This document shows, piece after piece, positions 6,854-14,313 of a stretch of DNA of 18,504 bases. The notes beneath the pieces were generated by a model that was not told where the DNA came from, searched no databases, and saw only the letters and a list, made by a program, of their open reading frames with translations. Location of the stretch: NCBI GenBank assembly GCA_026985655.1, contig JALSQB010000174.1, positions 1 through 18,504 on the forward strand, given 5' to 3'. A program made the translations under genes and the position numbers. How positions within the stretch are numbered: the first letter of the stretch is position 1; each line of letters starts with the position of its first letter. Source of the stretch: Campylobacteraceae bacterium. Lineage in GTDB: Bacteria > Campylobacterota > Campylobacteria > Campylobacterales > Sulfurovaceae.

Positions 6854-7711
6854 TTAGTCTTCAGTTGTATAGATAAGCTTTTCACTTACTTCGTTGTTTT
6901 TAATTTCGATATAACGCATTGGGTATTCGTCAAGGTCAAGTGGTTTGATAAATCCTCTGGTCGTAATGGTTTTAACTTTGTTTATCATTTTGATGTTATC
7001 AATGTGTTTGTGTCCAGAGAGCGTGACCAATAGATTAGGGTACTCAAAGAGTGCTTTAATTGTCTCTTCCCCATTACCGAGTACATATTTATGTATGTCT
7101 TTGGCTTCCGTACTACCCCAATAGTTGGTGTATGGGTGGTGATTGAGCATCAGTGTTGGTTTGCCTTTATCTAACATCTTTTTGGCAAAGGCTAAAGTCT
7201 CTTTGGTAAATTCACCATTGTTGGCATTTTCAATACAGCTATCGAGTCCTAGCACGAGGTGACCGTTTATCTCTACTGCCCAGTCTTTGCCCTCTATGGT
7301 CATATTTTTGTAGGACATAAAGAGTTTTTTAAACTCCTCTAGGTGTATGCGATTGTCATTGGCAGGGGAGGATTCTTTGTTCCCACGCACATGGTAAACA
7401 GGACAATGAAGCTTTTCTACTATCTTTTTATAGACAAGGGCATCGGAATCTTCTTTCATATTGTTGTTAAAGTTGTCGCCTCCAAAGAGTACACAATCTA
7501 GGTCTGTGTAGTGCTTGTTAAGGTAGCTTACTGCCATTTTAAGTGCTTCGACACTATCGGGGTTACCCATATCCATATGGGCATCGGTAATATGCACAAC
7601 TTTGAGTGAAGTTGGTTTTTTAGCTTCTGTTTTTGCCTCACTGGCAACGAGTGGCATCGCAGCCAAAGTAACTGCCCCTTTAAAAAAGTTTCTTCTTGTT
7701 AGTATTTTCAT
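6854..7711 (-). CDS. Tat-exported calcineurin-like metallophosphoesterase
   Basis: This 285-residue protein begins with a twin-arginine signal (TRRNFFKG at 5-12, then a hydrophobic stretch and AxA-type site near residue 23), so it is expected to be exported folded to the periplasm with its metals loaded. The calcineurin-like motifs follow in order: D43/H45 (ITDAHMD), D79 (FGGDNFNN), N111 (RGNKES), H191/H192 (LNHHPY), and H234/H236 (SGHKHID). The usual third motif GNHE/D reads GNKE here, so the His that assists catalysis or leaving-group protonation is Lys. The substrate is unknown; relatives cut cyclic nucleotides, phospholipid head groups or nucleotides. It lies 18 bases after the DsrE-like gene and 11 before the malic enzyme, on the same strand. 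Confidence 0.88.
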   Translation of the reverse strand: MKILTRRNFFKGAVTLAAMPLVASEAKTEAKKPTSLKVVHITDAHMDMGNPDSVEALKMAVSYLNKHYTDLDCVLFGGDNFNNNMKEDSDALVYKKIVEKLHCPVYHVRGNKESSPANDNRIHLEEFKKLFMSYKNMTIEGKDWAVEINGHLVLGLDSCIENANNGEFTKETLAFAKKMLDKGKPTLMLNHHPYTNYWGSTEAKDIHKYVLGNGEETIKALFEYPNLLVTLSGHKHIDNIKMINKVKTITTRGFIKPLDLDEYPMRYIEIKNNEVSEKLIYTTED

Positions 7712-7729
7712 TTTTTTTCCTAAATTAAA

Positions 7730-8200
7730 TTATTGGTCATTAACAGGGATATAGGCATACCCTTCATTTTGTTTGTCGATAAGCCCTATTATTGAGTTGG
7801 GGATTATTTTAACGTAACTCATTATATCTTTAGCTTTAAGTCCGTGTTTTTTCATACCTGCTTCACAGATTAAAAACTCTACACCATAAATTTCATGCAT
7901 ACTCTTGATGCGTTTTTTAAGATTGGCATAATCAGCAAGGAGTGCTTTGTCTGTTTTGTATTCTGTTTTACTAGGGTCTATTGTAAAATACCGATACGCC
8001 CCACCATGAATGACCACGGTTACTTCTAGCTCTTTGAGTTTACTCTCATAGTAGGCTTTGTTGGCGACGATGGCTTTGAGTATTTTCCGTTCAAAGGTTT
8101 TTTGGTTTTTTGTTGTGAGGTCATAAACGACTTTAGCAGAGGGCTTGTCTGCTAAGAGTATGGTGAGGGAGCTTAAGAGGAGTAAAAGTATCTTTTGCAT
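7730..8200 (-). CDS. Exported DsrE-family-like protein
   Basis: The 156-residue product starts with a typical Sec signal peptide (MQKILLLLLSSLTILLA, cleavage likely after A17). The mature part has a DsrE/DsrF-like alpha/beta pattern: KVVYDLTTKN at the first strand, ELEVTVVIHGGAYRYF at about 58-72, GVEFLICEAGMKKHG at 106-120 with a single Cys112 in the position of the reactive Cys of the family, and IIPNSIIGLIDKQNEGYAYI at the end. DsrE-type proteins carry sulfur or take part in thiol chemistry; exported, stand-alone members are common in sulfur-metabolising bacteria, but the role is not known. A strong AAAGGA site lies six bases before ATG 8200. It heads the co-directional set down to pgeF and has its own extended -10. 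Confidence 0.8.
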   Translation of the reverse strand: MQKILLLLLSSLTILLADKPSAKVVYDLTTKNQKTFERKILKAIVANKAYYESKLKELEVTVVIHGGAYRYFTIDPSKTEYKTDKALLADYANLKKRIKSMHEIYGVEFLICEAGMKKHGLKAKDIMSYVKIIPNSIIGLIDKQNEGYAYIPVNDQ

Positions 8201-8219
8201 GAGGTATCCTTTTGTTTGA

Positions 8220-8228
8220 ATGATAGCA
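8220..8228 (-). promoter_or_regulatory. Extended -10 promoter before the DsrE-like gene
   Basis: TGCTATCAT on the minus strand (8228-8220) lies 20 bases before ATG 8200, in the only gap (42 bases) between the Bat operon and this gene set. It would drive the DsrE-like gene, phosphoesterase, malic enzyme and pgeF. Readthrough from the Bat operon is also possible because no terminator is seen. Confidence 0.45.
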
Positions 8229-8242
8229 TAAAACTATAACTT

Positions 8243-9259
8243 CTACAAATTCTTCCAATGCTTTATGATCTCTTTTTTTATTTTTTTAAACTCCTCATTC
8301 TTGCATGTTTCTAAGCGATAAATTAGTCGTGTAAGCCCTCTATCTTTTCCAATATAAGGGGCAATCTTTTTCACTAAATCTTCGCTACTTTTACACTTTT
8401 TAAGTTGCCTTATAAAGCGTCTGTTGCTAGTTAAATAGATATGTTTATAAAATATTCTAAAGCCATAACTACTTATTGTGGTGAGCAGTAAAACAAAGAG
8501 CCATAAAAGAGAATGAGAGGGTGCTGTTTCTAATATATGTATGGCATAGCTAGGTGTACTCGTAAGCATTACTGTCTTGCTATTTTGGTTAAAATATTTT
8601 AGCACAATGGGTGGAATGGTGTAGTCTTGGTTGGATAGAATGCTAAAAGTTTTTATTTTGGGCTGACTACTCTTTTCGTAGATGGTTGTGTGGGGAATAT
8701 GTAGGCTAAGAAAATCTAGGCTCTCTAAGTTTCCTTTTCCTGTAAGCGTGAGGGTAAATTGGACAGGTGAGTTTGGGGTACTTTTGTTTTTGTCTATGCT
8801 TGCTTCTAGGGTGTAGTTACCTGTAACTTGTAATCCTTGGGGGAGTGGTGTAACATTGAGGGTGAGGGATTGGGTAAAAATATCTTGTTTTTGCAGATAG
8901 TGGTTTTTGTTGTAACGTGCTTGGTAGGCTAAGGGAATAGACTCTATGTGGGCTTTGAGGGGGTGCAGGGTGAATGAACCTGCTTTTTGAGCAATGAGTG
9001 TGTAGTGTTGGGTGAGAAGCCATGAGTTGTTCTGGTCTTGTGTTTCGTTTTCATCTACTAGAGCTAATTTAAAGTTCTCATAGTCAGGTTCAGCTAGGTC
9101 GTACTCTTCTAGGTTGTTGTAGCGAAAGTGTGTGGTGAGATGGATAGTCTCACCCACCATTGCTTGGGCGTTATCTATTTGCATGGTAAAGCTGTAGCCA
9201 AAGAGTAAGGGCGAGAATATCATTAAAATAAGACTCATTTTACTGAGAAACATTGGCAT
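8243..9259 (-). CDS. batD: BatD-like exported/membrane protein of the Bat operon
   Basis: BatD proteins are periplasmic beta-sandwich scaffolds anchored by a C-terminal helix, encoded with BatA/BatB. The 338-residue product has a signal-type N-terminus (about 8-22), a BatD-like start of the mature part (DNAQAMVGETIHLTTHF at 29-45), a second sandwich region around 130-245 (KNKSTPNSPVQFTLTLTGKG), a membrane helix at about 250-270, and a basic cytoplasmic tail. It is shorter than most BatD proteins (about 450-600 residues). The start at 9259 overlaps batB by 20 bases and is chosen because AAGGAG lies five bases before it; the alternative ATG at 9238, one base after the batB stop, has no ribosome site. 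Identification rests on position and fold pattern more than on strict motifs. Confidence 0.75.
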   Translation of the reverse strand: MPMFLSKMSLILMIFSPLLFGYSFTMQIDNAQAMVGETIHLTTHFRYNNLEEYDLAEPDYENFKLALVDENETQDQNNSWLLTQHYTLIAQKAGSFTLHPLKAHIESIPLAYQARYNKNHYLQKQDIFTQSLTLNVTPLPQGLQVTGNYTLEASIDKNKSTPNSPVQFTLTLTGKGNLESLDFLSLHIPHTTIYEKSSQPKIKTFSILSNQDYTIPPIVLKYFNQNSKTVMLTSTPSYAIHILETAPSHSLLWLFVLLLTTISSYGFRIFYKHIYLTSNRRFIRQLKKCKSSEDLVKKIAPYIGKDRGLTRLIYRLETCKNEEFKKIKKEIIKHWKNL

Positions 9260-10682
9260 CTAAGCTCCTTAAATGGGTGGGTATTTTTTGTAGGTATAGA
9301 GGACTTTTATGTTTAAGTACCTTGTTAAACCAACGTGTCTCTTCATCGGGTAGGAGTGTATGAAGTTTAACAGAATAGCTGGTAAAACGTGTCTTATATT
9401 GTTGTTTTCCTGCTATGGATTTAAACAAAAGTTTTTGGTATTTTTTATGTAAAACTTTTCGCTCCTCTTTGAGCTGTTTGTTAATAAGGGCTAGATTTTC
9501 TTTACTTTGGGCTAAAGGAAAACTCTGTAAAGATTTTTCATAATATTTTTTTGCCAGACTAAGTTTACGGCTACGTGCATAGGTTGTGGCAATGTTATGA
9601 TAGATTTTGGCATTGCGTTTTGGATTCTCTCCTAAGGAGTTTTTATAAAGTTTGAGGGCATAAGTATAGTGTTTATTTTTATAGGCTTGTGTGGCTTGGT
9701 TGTAAGTTTTTGCTTGTTGGTATTCTCTCCACGTATCAAGTATGCTTGCTTGGCTAGGGGTAGTGCCGTAGCTTAGAAAACAAAATAACAAGAGCCTAGG
9801 TGAGAGGTGTGGTCGCCATAAGAAGAGTAAAATCATAAGTCCCAAAAGAAGTGGAAACATATAGTACTCACGGTATTGCTTCAAGGCATAATGATAACTT
9901 TGCATGTTGGGGTGTCTCTTAGTGAAAAACTTTAAGAGTGCTTGCACATCTTCATCGCCCCAACTGTATTGCCGATAGATTCCACCACTTTGTTTGCAAA
10001 GCATTTTCATACGCTGTTTTGGGGTGGGTGTAAGTGCTAAGCTACTTAAGGTGATGTGATGTTTTTGAACATAGCTTAACTCTTTGGCTCTGCTGACATT
10101 TTCTCCTGCATCACTAAGAATTAATAGATGTTTATTGCTATGTGTTTTAAATAAAACTGCACTGGCTTCAAGTGCTGAAAAGAGGTTGGTATTGTCTGCA
10201 AAGGTGTGTGTGATATTGGCATCTTTTAGTAGTTTGCGTAAAAGGGTAGGATTTTGGCTAAGAGGATAAAGCATATATGCATCGTTAGCATAAAAGAGTA
10301 TGCCAATATCTAGCTGTGTTGCCTTGGCGAGAAGTCTATCGAGCTTTTTGAGTGCCAGAGCTAGGTGTGAGGGGTAGATGTCTGTTTGGTGCATAGATTT
10401 CGAAAAGTCTATGGCAATGATGAGTGATGATTTAGCCTCTGAGGTATCTAGTTGTTCTTTTTCGACCACAGGACGTGCTAAAGCGACAATCAATAGTACT
10501 AGAGACAACAAAAAAAGTCGCGTACGTGTTTGATGCCCTAATCCTTTTGAGTAAGAGAGCTTTTTGAGCATCTCTTTAGAAAAGTAATGTGCCATACCTT
10601 TGTCTTTGATTTTGGAGGTGAAAAATAAAAAGAATAGAGGCACAATCAACAAGAGTAAAAAAAGAGGATAAAGCAAAAACAT
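9240..10682 (-). CDS. batB: BatB-BatC fusion: membrane von Willebrand A protein with TPRs
   Basis: The 480 residues hold two N-terminal membrane helices (about 3-21 and 55-70), a von Willebrand A domain with a full MIDAS metal site (D92-F-S94-K-S96, T165, D191 in LILSDAGEN), a third helix at about 275-289, and then a second hydrophobic stretch (296-306) leading into TPR-type repeats at about 316-410 (HYTYALKLYKNSLGENPK, IYHNIATTYARSRKLSLAKK). In many bacteria the last part is a separate gene, batC; here the two are one frame. The metal site should sit on the periplasmic side, as in other Bat proteins, and bind a partner through Mg2+. The ATG shares a base with the batA stop (TAATG), indicating coupled translation. 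The role in metal insertion, stress or aerotolerance is known only for some relatives. Confidence 0.88.
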   Translation of the reverse strand: MFLLYPLFLLLLIVPLFFLFFTSKIKDKGMAHYFSKEMLKKLSYSKGLGHQTRTRLFLLSLVLLIVALARPVVEKEQLDTSEAKSSLIIAIDFSKSMHQTDIYPSHLALALKKLDRLLAKATQLDIGILFYANDAYMLYPLSQNPTLLRKLLKDANITHTFADNTNLFSALEASAVLFKTHSNKHLLILSDAGENVSRAKELSYVQKHHITLSSLALTPTPKQRMKMLCKQSGGIYRQYSWGDEDVQALLKFFTKRHPNMQSYHYALKQYREYYMFPLLLGLMILLFLWRPHLSPRLLLFCFLSYGTTPSQASILDTWREYQQAKTYNQATQAYKNKHYTYALKLYKNSLGENPKRNAKIYHNIATTYARSRKLSLAKKYYEKSLQSFPLAQSKENLALINKQLKEERKVLHKKYQKLLFKSIAGKQQYKTRFTSYSVKLHTLLPDEETRWFNKVLKHKSPLYLQKIPTHLRSLDANVSQ

Positions 10683-11587
10683 TAAAAGACTACTCGCTCT
10701 CTACGTACCCACAACAAGACAAAGGCACATAAAAGTGATAGTAGTAAAAAGTAGCTATATATAGGCTGTGCTATGGCAATAGTTTGGTAGGAGAGGGTAC
10801 TTTTTTCTAAGGTGTCTATCTTTTTATATATGGCTTGTAAGTCTGCTTTACGCTTGGCTTCAAAACGTGGGGTATGGCTAGCGTTGGCAATGAGTTCCAT
10901 CATATTGCTTTGGGTTTTGTCAATCAAAATCGTATAGATTTTAATCTGATATTTTTTGGCAAGTTTCAATGCTATGTTGAGTGGTGCGACACTGGCACTG
11001 TCTTCTCCATCACTTAGCAAAATAATTACCTTAGAACGACTCTTGCTCTCTTTAAGTAGTTTAATCGACGAGACCAAGGCATCAACAATTGCTGTGCTTT
11101 TACCCAAAGCCCCAATGCGTAAGCCATGGACTATCTCTTTTTGTGCCTTGCTATCAAAACTTAGTGGTGAGGCGATGCTACTGTAAGTTCCAAATACCAC
11201 CAGACCTAATCTGTCCGAAGTTCGTTTGTCTATAAAACTAGCCACCACTTCTTTGACCACCTCTAAGCGTGTTTGATTGTACTCTTTTGGGTTAAATCCG
11301 TAAAGACTCATAGACCCACTGCTGTCAAGAGCGAGTACGATGTCAAGGGCATTATTTTTAACACTCTGTATGCGTTTAATATGCACAGGATAAGCCAATG
11401 CGATAATGGCAAAGCTTAGCATTCCCCATACGAACAGGGCATCAATATTATTTTTTACTAGGGGTTTGTTCTTGAGCCATTGTATGTTAGGCAGATAGTA
11501 GCTGTTTTGATGAGAAGGTTTATAACGATTGAATAGGACAAATAAAGGCAAAAGCAAAAAAACATAAGGGTAGAGAAAATTAAACAT
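10682..11587 (-). CDS. batA: BatA-like membrane von Willebrand A protein
   Basis: A 301-residue protein with membrane helices at about 5-20, 49-68 and 276-294 around a von Willebrand A domain. The MIDAS metal site is complete: D88-S-S90-G-S92 (VLALDSSGSMS), T165 (LGKSTAIVDAL) and D193 (ILLSDGEDSA). Such proteins work with the MoxR ATPase and BatB in an envelope complex. The Leu-rich N-terminus and helix order are typical for BatA; the length is slightly below the usual 320-340. Its ATG (11587) overlaps the stop of the upstream small gene by eight bases, and its stop overlaps the batB start, so the three are tightly coupled. Confidence 0.9.
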   Translation of the reverse strand: MFNFLYPYVFLLLPLFVLFNRYKPSHQNSYYLPNIQWLKNKPLVKNNIDALFVWGMLSFAIIALAYPVHIKRIQSVKNNALDIVLALDSSGSMSLYGFNPKEYNQTRLEVVKEVVASFIDKRTSDRLGLVVFGTYSSIASPLSFDSKAQKEIVHGLRIGALGKSTAIVDALVSSIKLLKESKSRSKVIILLSDGEDSASVAPLNIALKLAKKYQIKIYTILIDKTQSNMMELIANASHTPRFEAKRKADLQAIYKKIDTLEKSTLSYQTIAIAQPIYSYFLLLSLLCAFVLLWVRRERVVF

Positions 11588-11954
11588 CTTTACTGCTTAG
11601 TTGTATTAAAAATGTCTCTATCTCTTTTTGTATCTCTTTGGGGAATGGTACAGAATCTTTTAGGTACTTATAGGGTATGAGTGTACTGATGAGTTCTTCT
11701 AACATCTCTTTTTCTTGCACTGTACGCACCACTAATTTACCATAATGACCAATTTGATTGGCAGTACGTTTGCTCTCATTGAAATCGCAGTTATTTAATA
11801 AATTGAGATAATAAGGGCGTGTTTTTTTCTTTTTTCTTTTTCGCCATTGCCAAAGTACATAGAGTAAAATGAAGATGATTACACATGCTATACTTCCCAA
11901 CTTGACAAGGTATGTTGTGGTATCTATGGGAGGGAAGATGTCGTGTAATGGCAT
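11580..11954 (-). CDS. DUF4381-like small membrane protein of the Bat operon
   Basis: The 124-residue product begins with MPLHDIFPP, similar to the L-x-DI-x-PP start of DUF4381 proteins that sit between MoxR and BatA in Bat operons. One membrane helix follows at about 18-37, then a basic stop-transfer patch (QWRKRKKKKTR), and a cytoplasmic helical tail of about 80 residues. It starts six bases after the MoxR gene and overlaps batA by eight bases. Family membership is judged from position, topology and the N-terminal motif; its exact role is unknown. Confidence 0.7.
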   Translation of the reverse strand: MPLHDIFPPIDTTTYLVKLGSIACVIIFILLYVLWQWRKRKKKKTRPYYLNLLNNCDFNESKRTANQIGHYGKLVVRTVQEKEMLEELISTLIPYKYLKDSVPFPKEIQKEIETFLIQLSSKDV

Positions 11955-11960
11955 AGCAGT

Positions 11961-12908
11961 TTACTCCATTTCAATCTGTTGTAAAATGGTATCGATAATC
12001 TCATCAGCCAAAATATCATCGACTTGTGCATCGTAGCTAAGTACTATACGGTGACGTAGTACCTCTTTGGCACACAGTGCAATGTCTATGGGACTAACTT
12101 CTGACTTTCCTCTTAAATAGGCAGAGGCTTTAGAGGCTTTGATGAGGTCGATACTTGCCCTTGGACTTGCCCCAAATGCTATATTTTTTTCTAATGCTTC
12201 TAGCCCATATTTTCTAGGCTCACGTGTGGCAAAGATGAGTTTGATGATGTAGCTAGAGAGGGCAGGTTCTATGTATATCTCTTTGACCTCTTCTTGCATT
12301 GTTTGGAGTGTTTTAGCATCGATGACTTGCTCTATGGGGCTGAAGCTTTGGTTGGCTATTTTGGTGGCTATCTCAAACTCTTCAGCTTCGGTGTTGTAGC
12401 CTACAAGCGTCTTTATCATAAATCTATCGAGTTGTGCTTCTGGTAATGCGTAAGTACCCTCTTGGTCTATGGGGTTCTGAGTCGCAATAACCACAAAAGG
12501 AGAAGGCACAGCAAAAGTATGCTCTGCGATGCTCACTTGTCTCTCTTGCATCACTTCAAGTAAAGCAGAGTGTACCTTGGCAGAGGCTCTGTTGATTTCG
12601 TCACACAACAATAGATTGGTAAATGCAGGCCCTTTTTTAAGTACAAAACTCTCTGTTTTAGGGTGATAAATCTCTGCTCCTAAGATGTCAGAAGGCAGTA
12701 AATCAGCCGTAAACTGTACCCGTTTAAAGTCTAATCCCAAGGCTTTGGCTAGGGCATTAACAGCCGTAGTTTTAGCTAAACCAGGAAGCCCCTCTATGAG
12801 GATATGCCCCTCACTAAGCAGACCTATGAGTAAAGCATTAATGAGGCTAGGGTGTCCGATAATGTGTTTGCTAAGCTCTTGCTTGAGTCTTTCGATGGCT
12901 CTTTTCAT
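11961..12908 (-). CDS. MoxR-family AAA+ ATPase
   Basis: MoxR ATPases are cytoplasmic hexameric AAA+ chaperones that work with von Willebrand A proteins to mature or insert metals into targets. The 315-residue product has Walker A G40-L-P-G-L-A-K-T47, Walker B LLLCDE (99-104), sensor 1 ATQNP (142-146) and the typical MoxR stretch EGTYALPEAQLDRFM (150-164). A lid domain follows, with GASPRASIDLIKASKA near 250. It is the first gene of the Bat operon, six bases before the DUF4381-like gene. No Shine-Dalgarno is seen before ATG 12908. A TATACT box ends exactly six bases upstream of the ATG, so the mRNA may be leaderless. Confidence 0.95.
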   Translation of the reverse strand: MKRAIERLKQELSKHIIGHPSLINALLIGLLSEGHILIEGLPGLAKTTAVNALAKALGLDFKRVQFTADLLPSDILGAEIYHPKTESFVLKKGPAFTNLLLCDEINRASAKVHSALLEVMQERQVSIAEHTFAVPSPFVVIATQNPIDQEGTYALPEAQLDRFMIKTLVGYNTEAEEFEIATKIANQSFSPIEQVIDAKTLQTMQEEVKEIYIEPALSSYIIKLIFATREPRKYGLEALEKNIAFGASPRASIDLIKASKASAYLRGKSEVSPIDIALCAKEVLRHRIVLSYDAQVDDILADEIIDTILQQIEME

Positions 12909-12914
12909 AAGAGT

Positions 12915-12920
12915 AGTATA
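12915..12920 (-). promoter_or_regulatory. -10 box of the Bat operon, possibly giving a leaderless mRNA
   Basis: Minus strand TATACT (12920-12915) is followed by ACTCTT and the MoxR ATG, the same six-base distance as at dnaG. A second AT-rich candidate, TATAAC, lies just upstream at 12926-12921. Confidence 0.4.
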
Positions 12921-12938
12921 GTTATATTTTGTAAAAAA

Positions 12939-12976
12939 TGTGTAAAAATGGATATTTTTTATACTTTCTTTACACA
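12939..12976. repeat. Inverted repeat TGTGTAAA-N22-TTTACACA in the Bat/MBL divergent promoter region
   Basis: TGTGTAAA (12939-12946) and TTTACACA (12969-12976) are perfect reverse complements, with arm centres 30 bases apart. A further TGTAAAA-type copy lies at 12930-12936. The pair sits between the MoxR -10 (12915-12920) and the -10 of the metallo-beta-lactamase-fold gene (12985-12990), the place expected for a shared operator. The binding protein is unknown. Confidence 0.35.
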
Positions 12977-12981
12977 GTTAT

Positions 12982-12990
12982 TGTTATATT
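12982..12990 (+). promoter_or_regulatory. Extended -10 promoter of the exported MBL-fold gene
   Basis: TGTTATATT is an extended -10. Transcription would begin near 12997, giving a leader of about 20 bases with the AAAGGA ribosome site. Confidence 0.45.
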
Positions 12991-13015
12991 AAAGTGTTTA
13001 ACAAAAGGAATTGCT

Positions 13016-13942
13016 ATGCCTCTAAAAATTTTATCTTCACTGTTTTTTGTATCTACTTCATTACTCTTCTCTTTGGAGTTTGACTATCATCTTAAGCCTA
13101 AAAAGGTGACAGAAAACCTTTACTGTTTCTTTGGTAGTTTAGAGAACATCTCTAAGCGTAATGGGGGAAATATGGTAAACAGCTGTTATGTGCAGACCAA
13201 AGAAGGATTTGTGGTCATTGATAGTGGACCTACCTTTGCGTACGCTTCACAATCTTATGAAGCGATGCAAAAAATTAAAAAACTTCCCGTAAAATATGTT
13301 ATTAACACCCACATTCATGATGACCATTGGCTTGGAAATAGTTTCTATAAAGATAAAGGAGCAAAGCTTATAGGACCAAAAAACTATGAAGAAGAGATTG
13401 TTCCAAAAATGCAAACACGCATGGAACGCATTTTAGGTAAAGCACTTTTTGGTCAAACCAAGATTGTCCCACTCGACAAAGTTGTAGAACAAAATCTTAG
13501 TTTAGCACTAGGAGGTACAAAGTTTGAGATAAGACAAGTTGAACCGATAGCACATACTAAAGGCGATTTAATTGTCTATATGGCGAGTCAAAAGATTTTA
13601 TTTGTAGGTGATTTGGTTTTTAATGGAAGAATAACGTCACTAAGAGATGGCTCTTTACTGGGTTCACTAAAAGCCTTAGAAAAGATAGATTCCTATGATG
13701 CGAAAGTTATTATTACAGGGCATGGATACCAAACAGATGCCAATAGCACACACGAATTTAAAGCTTATTTATCTGGCATAAAACGCGAAGTTCTAAAAGC
13801 ACAAGAATCAGACATTGGCATGGAGAAGATTACAAAAGTCGTTACCATGCCTCATTTTAAAACCTTGAAGCTCTACGATGTTTTACACAATCGTAATGTC
13901 TTAGATGCCTATGGTGAGCTAGAGTTAATTGATGATGAGTAG
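13016..13942 (+). CDS. Exported metallo-beta-lactamase-fold hydrolase
   Basis: The 308-residue product has a Sec signal peptide (MPLKILSSLFFVSTSLLFS) and a metallo-beta-lactamase fold with the full metal-binding set: H99-x-H101-x-D103-H104 (NTHIHDDHWLGN), H180 (IAHTKGD), D199 (FVGDLVFNGRI) and H236 (ITGHGY). This is like the periplasmic SoxH-type or class B-like hydrolases found in sulfur and C1 oxidisers, but no substrate can be read from the sequence. The frame is open 78 bases further upstream, yet ATG 13016 is chosen because AAAGGA precedes it at seven bases and a clean signal peptide follows; the longer form would begin upstream of the likely promoter. It ends three bases before the converging DUF3817 gene. 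Confidence 0.88.
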   Translation: MPLKILSSLFFVSTSLLFSLEFDYHLKPKKVTENLYCFFGSLENISKRNGGNMVNSCYVQTKEGFVVIDSGPTFAYASQSYEAMQKIKKLPVKYVINTHIHDDHWLGNSFYKDKGAKLIGPKNYEEEIVPKMQTRMERILGKALFGQTKIVPLDKVVEQNLSLALGGTKFEIRQVEPIAHTKGDLIVYMASQKILFVGDLVFNGRITSLRDGSLLGSLKALEKIDSYDAKVIITGHGYQTDANSTHEFKAYLSGIKREVLKAQESDIGMEKITKVVTMPHFKTLKLYDVLHNRNVLDAYGELELIDDE

Positions 13943-13945
13943 CTT

Positions 13946-14242
13946 TTACTCTGCTACTTGTTCTTTTGAAGCACAAAAGTTATCGTTGTAAAAACTACCA
14001 AAAGGAAAGAGTGAAAAGAGGGTTAGTTTTCCCATTTCTTTAGCTGAAAAAGGGGCTTCTTCTGAGGCTTGAAAGAGTTGGTAGAGAAAAGCAAAGACCA
14101 AAAGACCATGGGTCATACCAACAATTTTAGTCGCCATAGGTATGCCTGCAAAATATTTTAAGGGCATAGCAACAAATAGTAAAAGAAGAAAAGAGTAGCC
14201 CTCTATTTTATTGATTAATCGAAATTTTTTTAGTTCACTCAT
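13946..14242 (-). CDS. DUF3817 small integral membrane protein
   Basis: The 98-residue protein fits DUF3817: F-R-x-I-x-x-x-EG near the start (FRLINKIEGYSFLLLLFVAM), an amphipathic LKYFAGIP, then GMTHGLLVFAFLYQ and C-terminal PFGSFYND. Three membrane segments are likely (about 13-27, 41-58, 68-82). No function is known for the family. It has AAGGA nine bases before ATG 14242 and a very good extended -10 (TGCTATAAT). It is divergent from the lipoprotein gene and convergent with the MBL-fold gene. Confidence 0.85.
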   Translation of the reverse strand: MSELKKFRLINKIEGYSFLLLLFVAMPLKYFAGIPMATKIVGMTHGLLVFAFLYQLFQASEEAPFSAKEMGKLTLFSLFPFGSFYNDNFCASKEQVAE

Positions 14243-14276
14243 TTGCTTGATTCCTTTGTCGTGTTAAATTTTCGCG

Positions 14277-14285
14277 ATTATAGCA
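14277..14285 (-). promoter_or_regulatory. Extended -10 promoter of the DUF3817 gene
   Basis: TGCTATAAT on the minus strand (14285-14277) is the best match to the consensus in the window. It abuts a perfect 14-base palindrome of A6-TA-T6 (14286-14299), which supplies a T-rich upstream element to both divergent promoters. Confidence 0.55.
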
Positions 14286-14313
14286 AAAAAATATTTTTTA
14301 TTGGTTTGTATTA

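Noticed and set aside
7567..7582. Palindrome CCCATATCCATATGGG in the phosphoesterase gene
   Set aside because: It encodes the conserved DAHMDMGN metal-binding region and has only a 2-base centre, so codon choice explains it.
12938..13015. Longer start for the MBL-fold protein at 12938
   Set aside because: No ribosome site. It lies upstream of the extended -10, and the extra residues would precede a clean signal peptide that begins at 13016.
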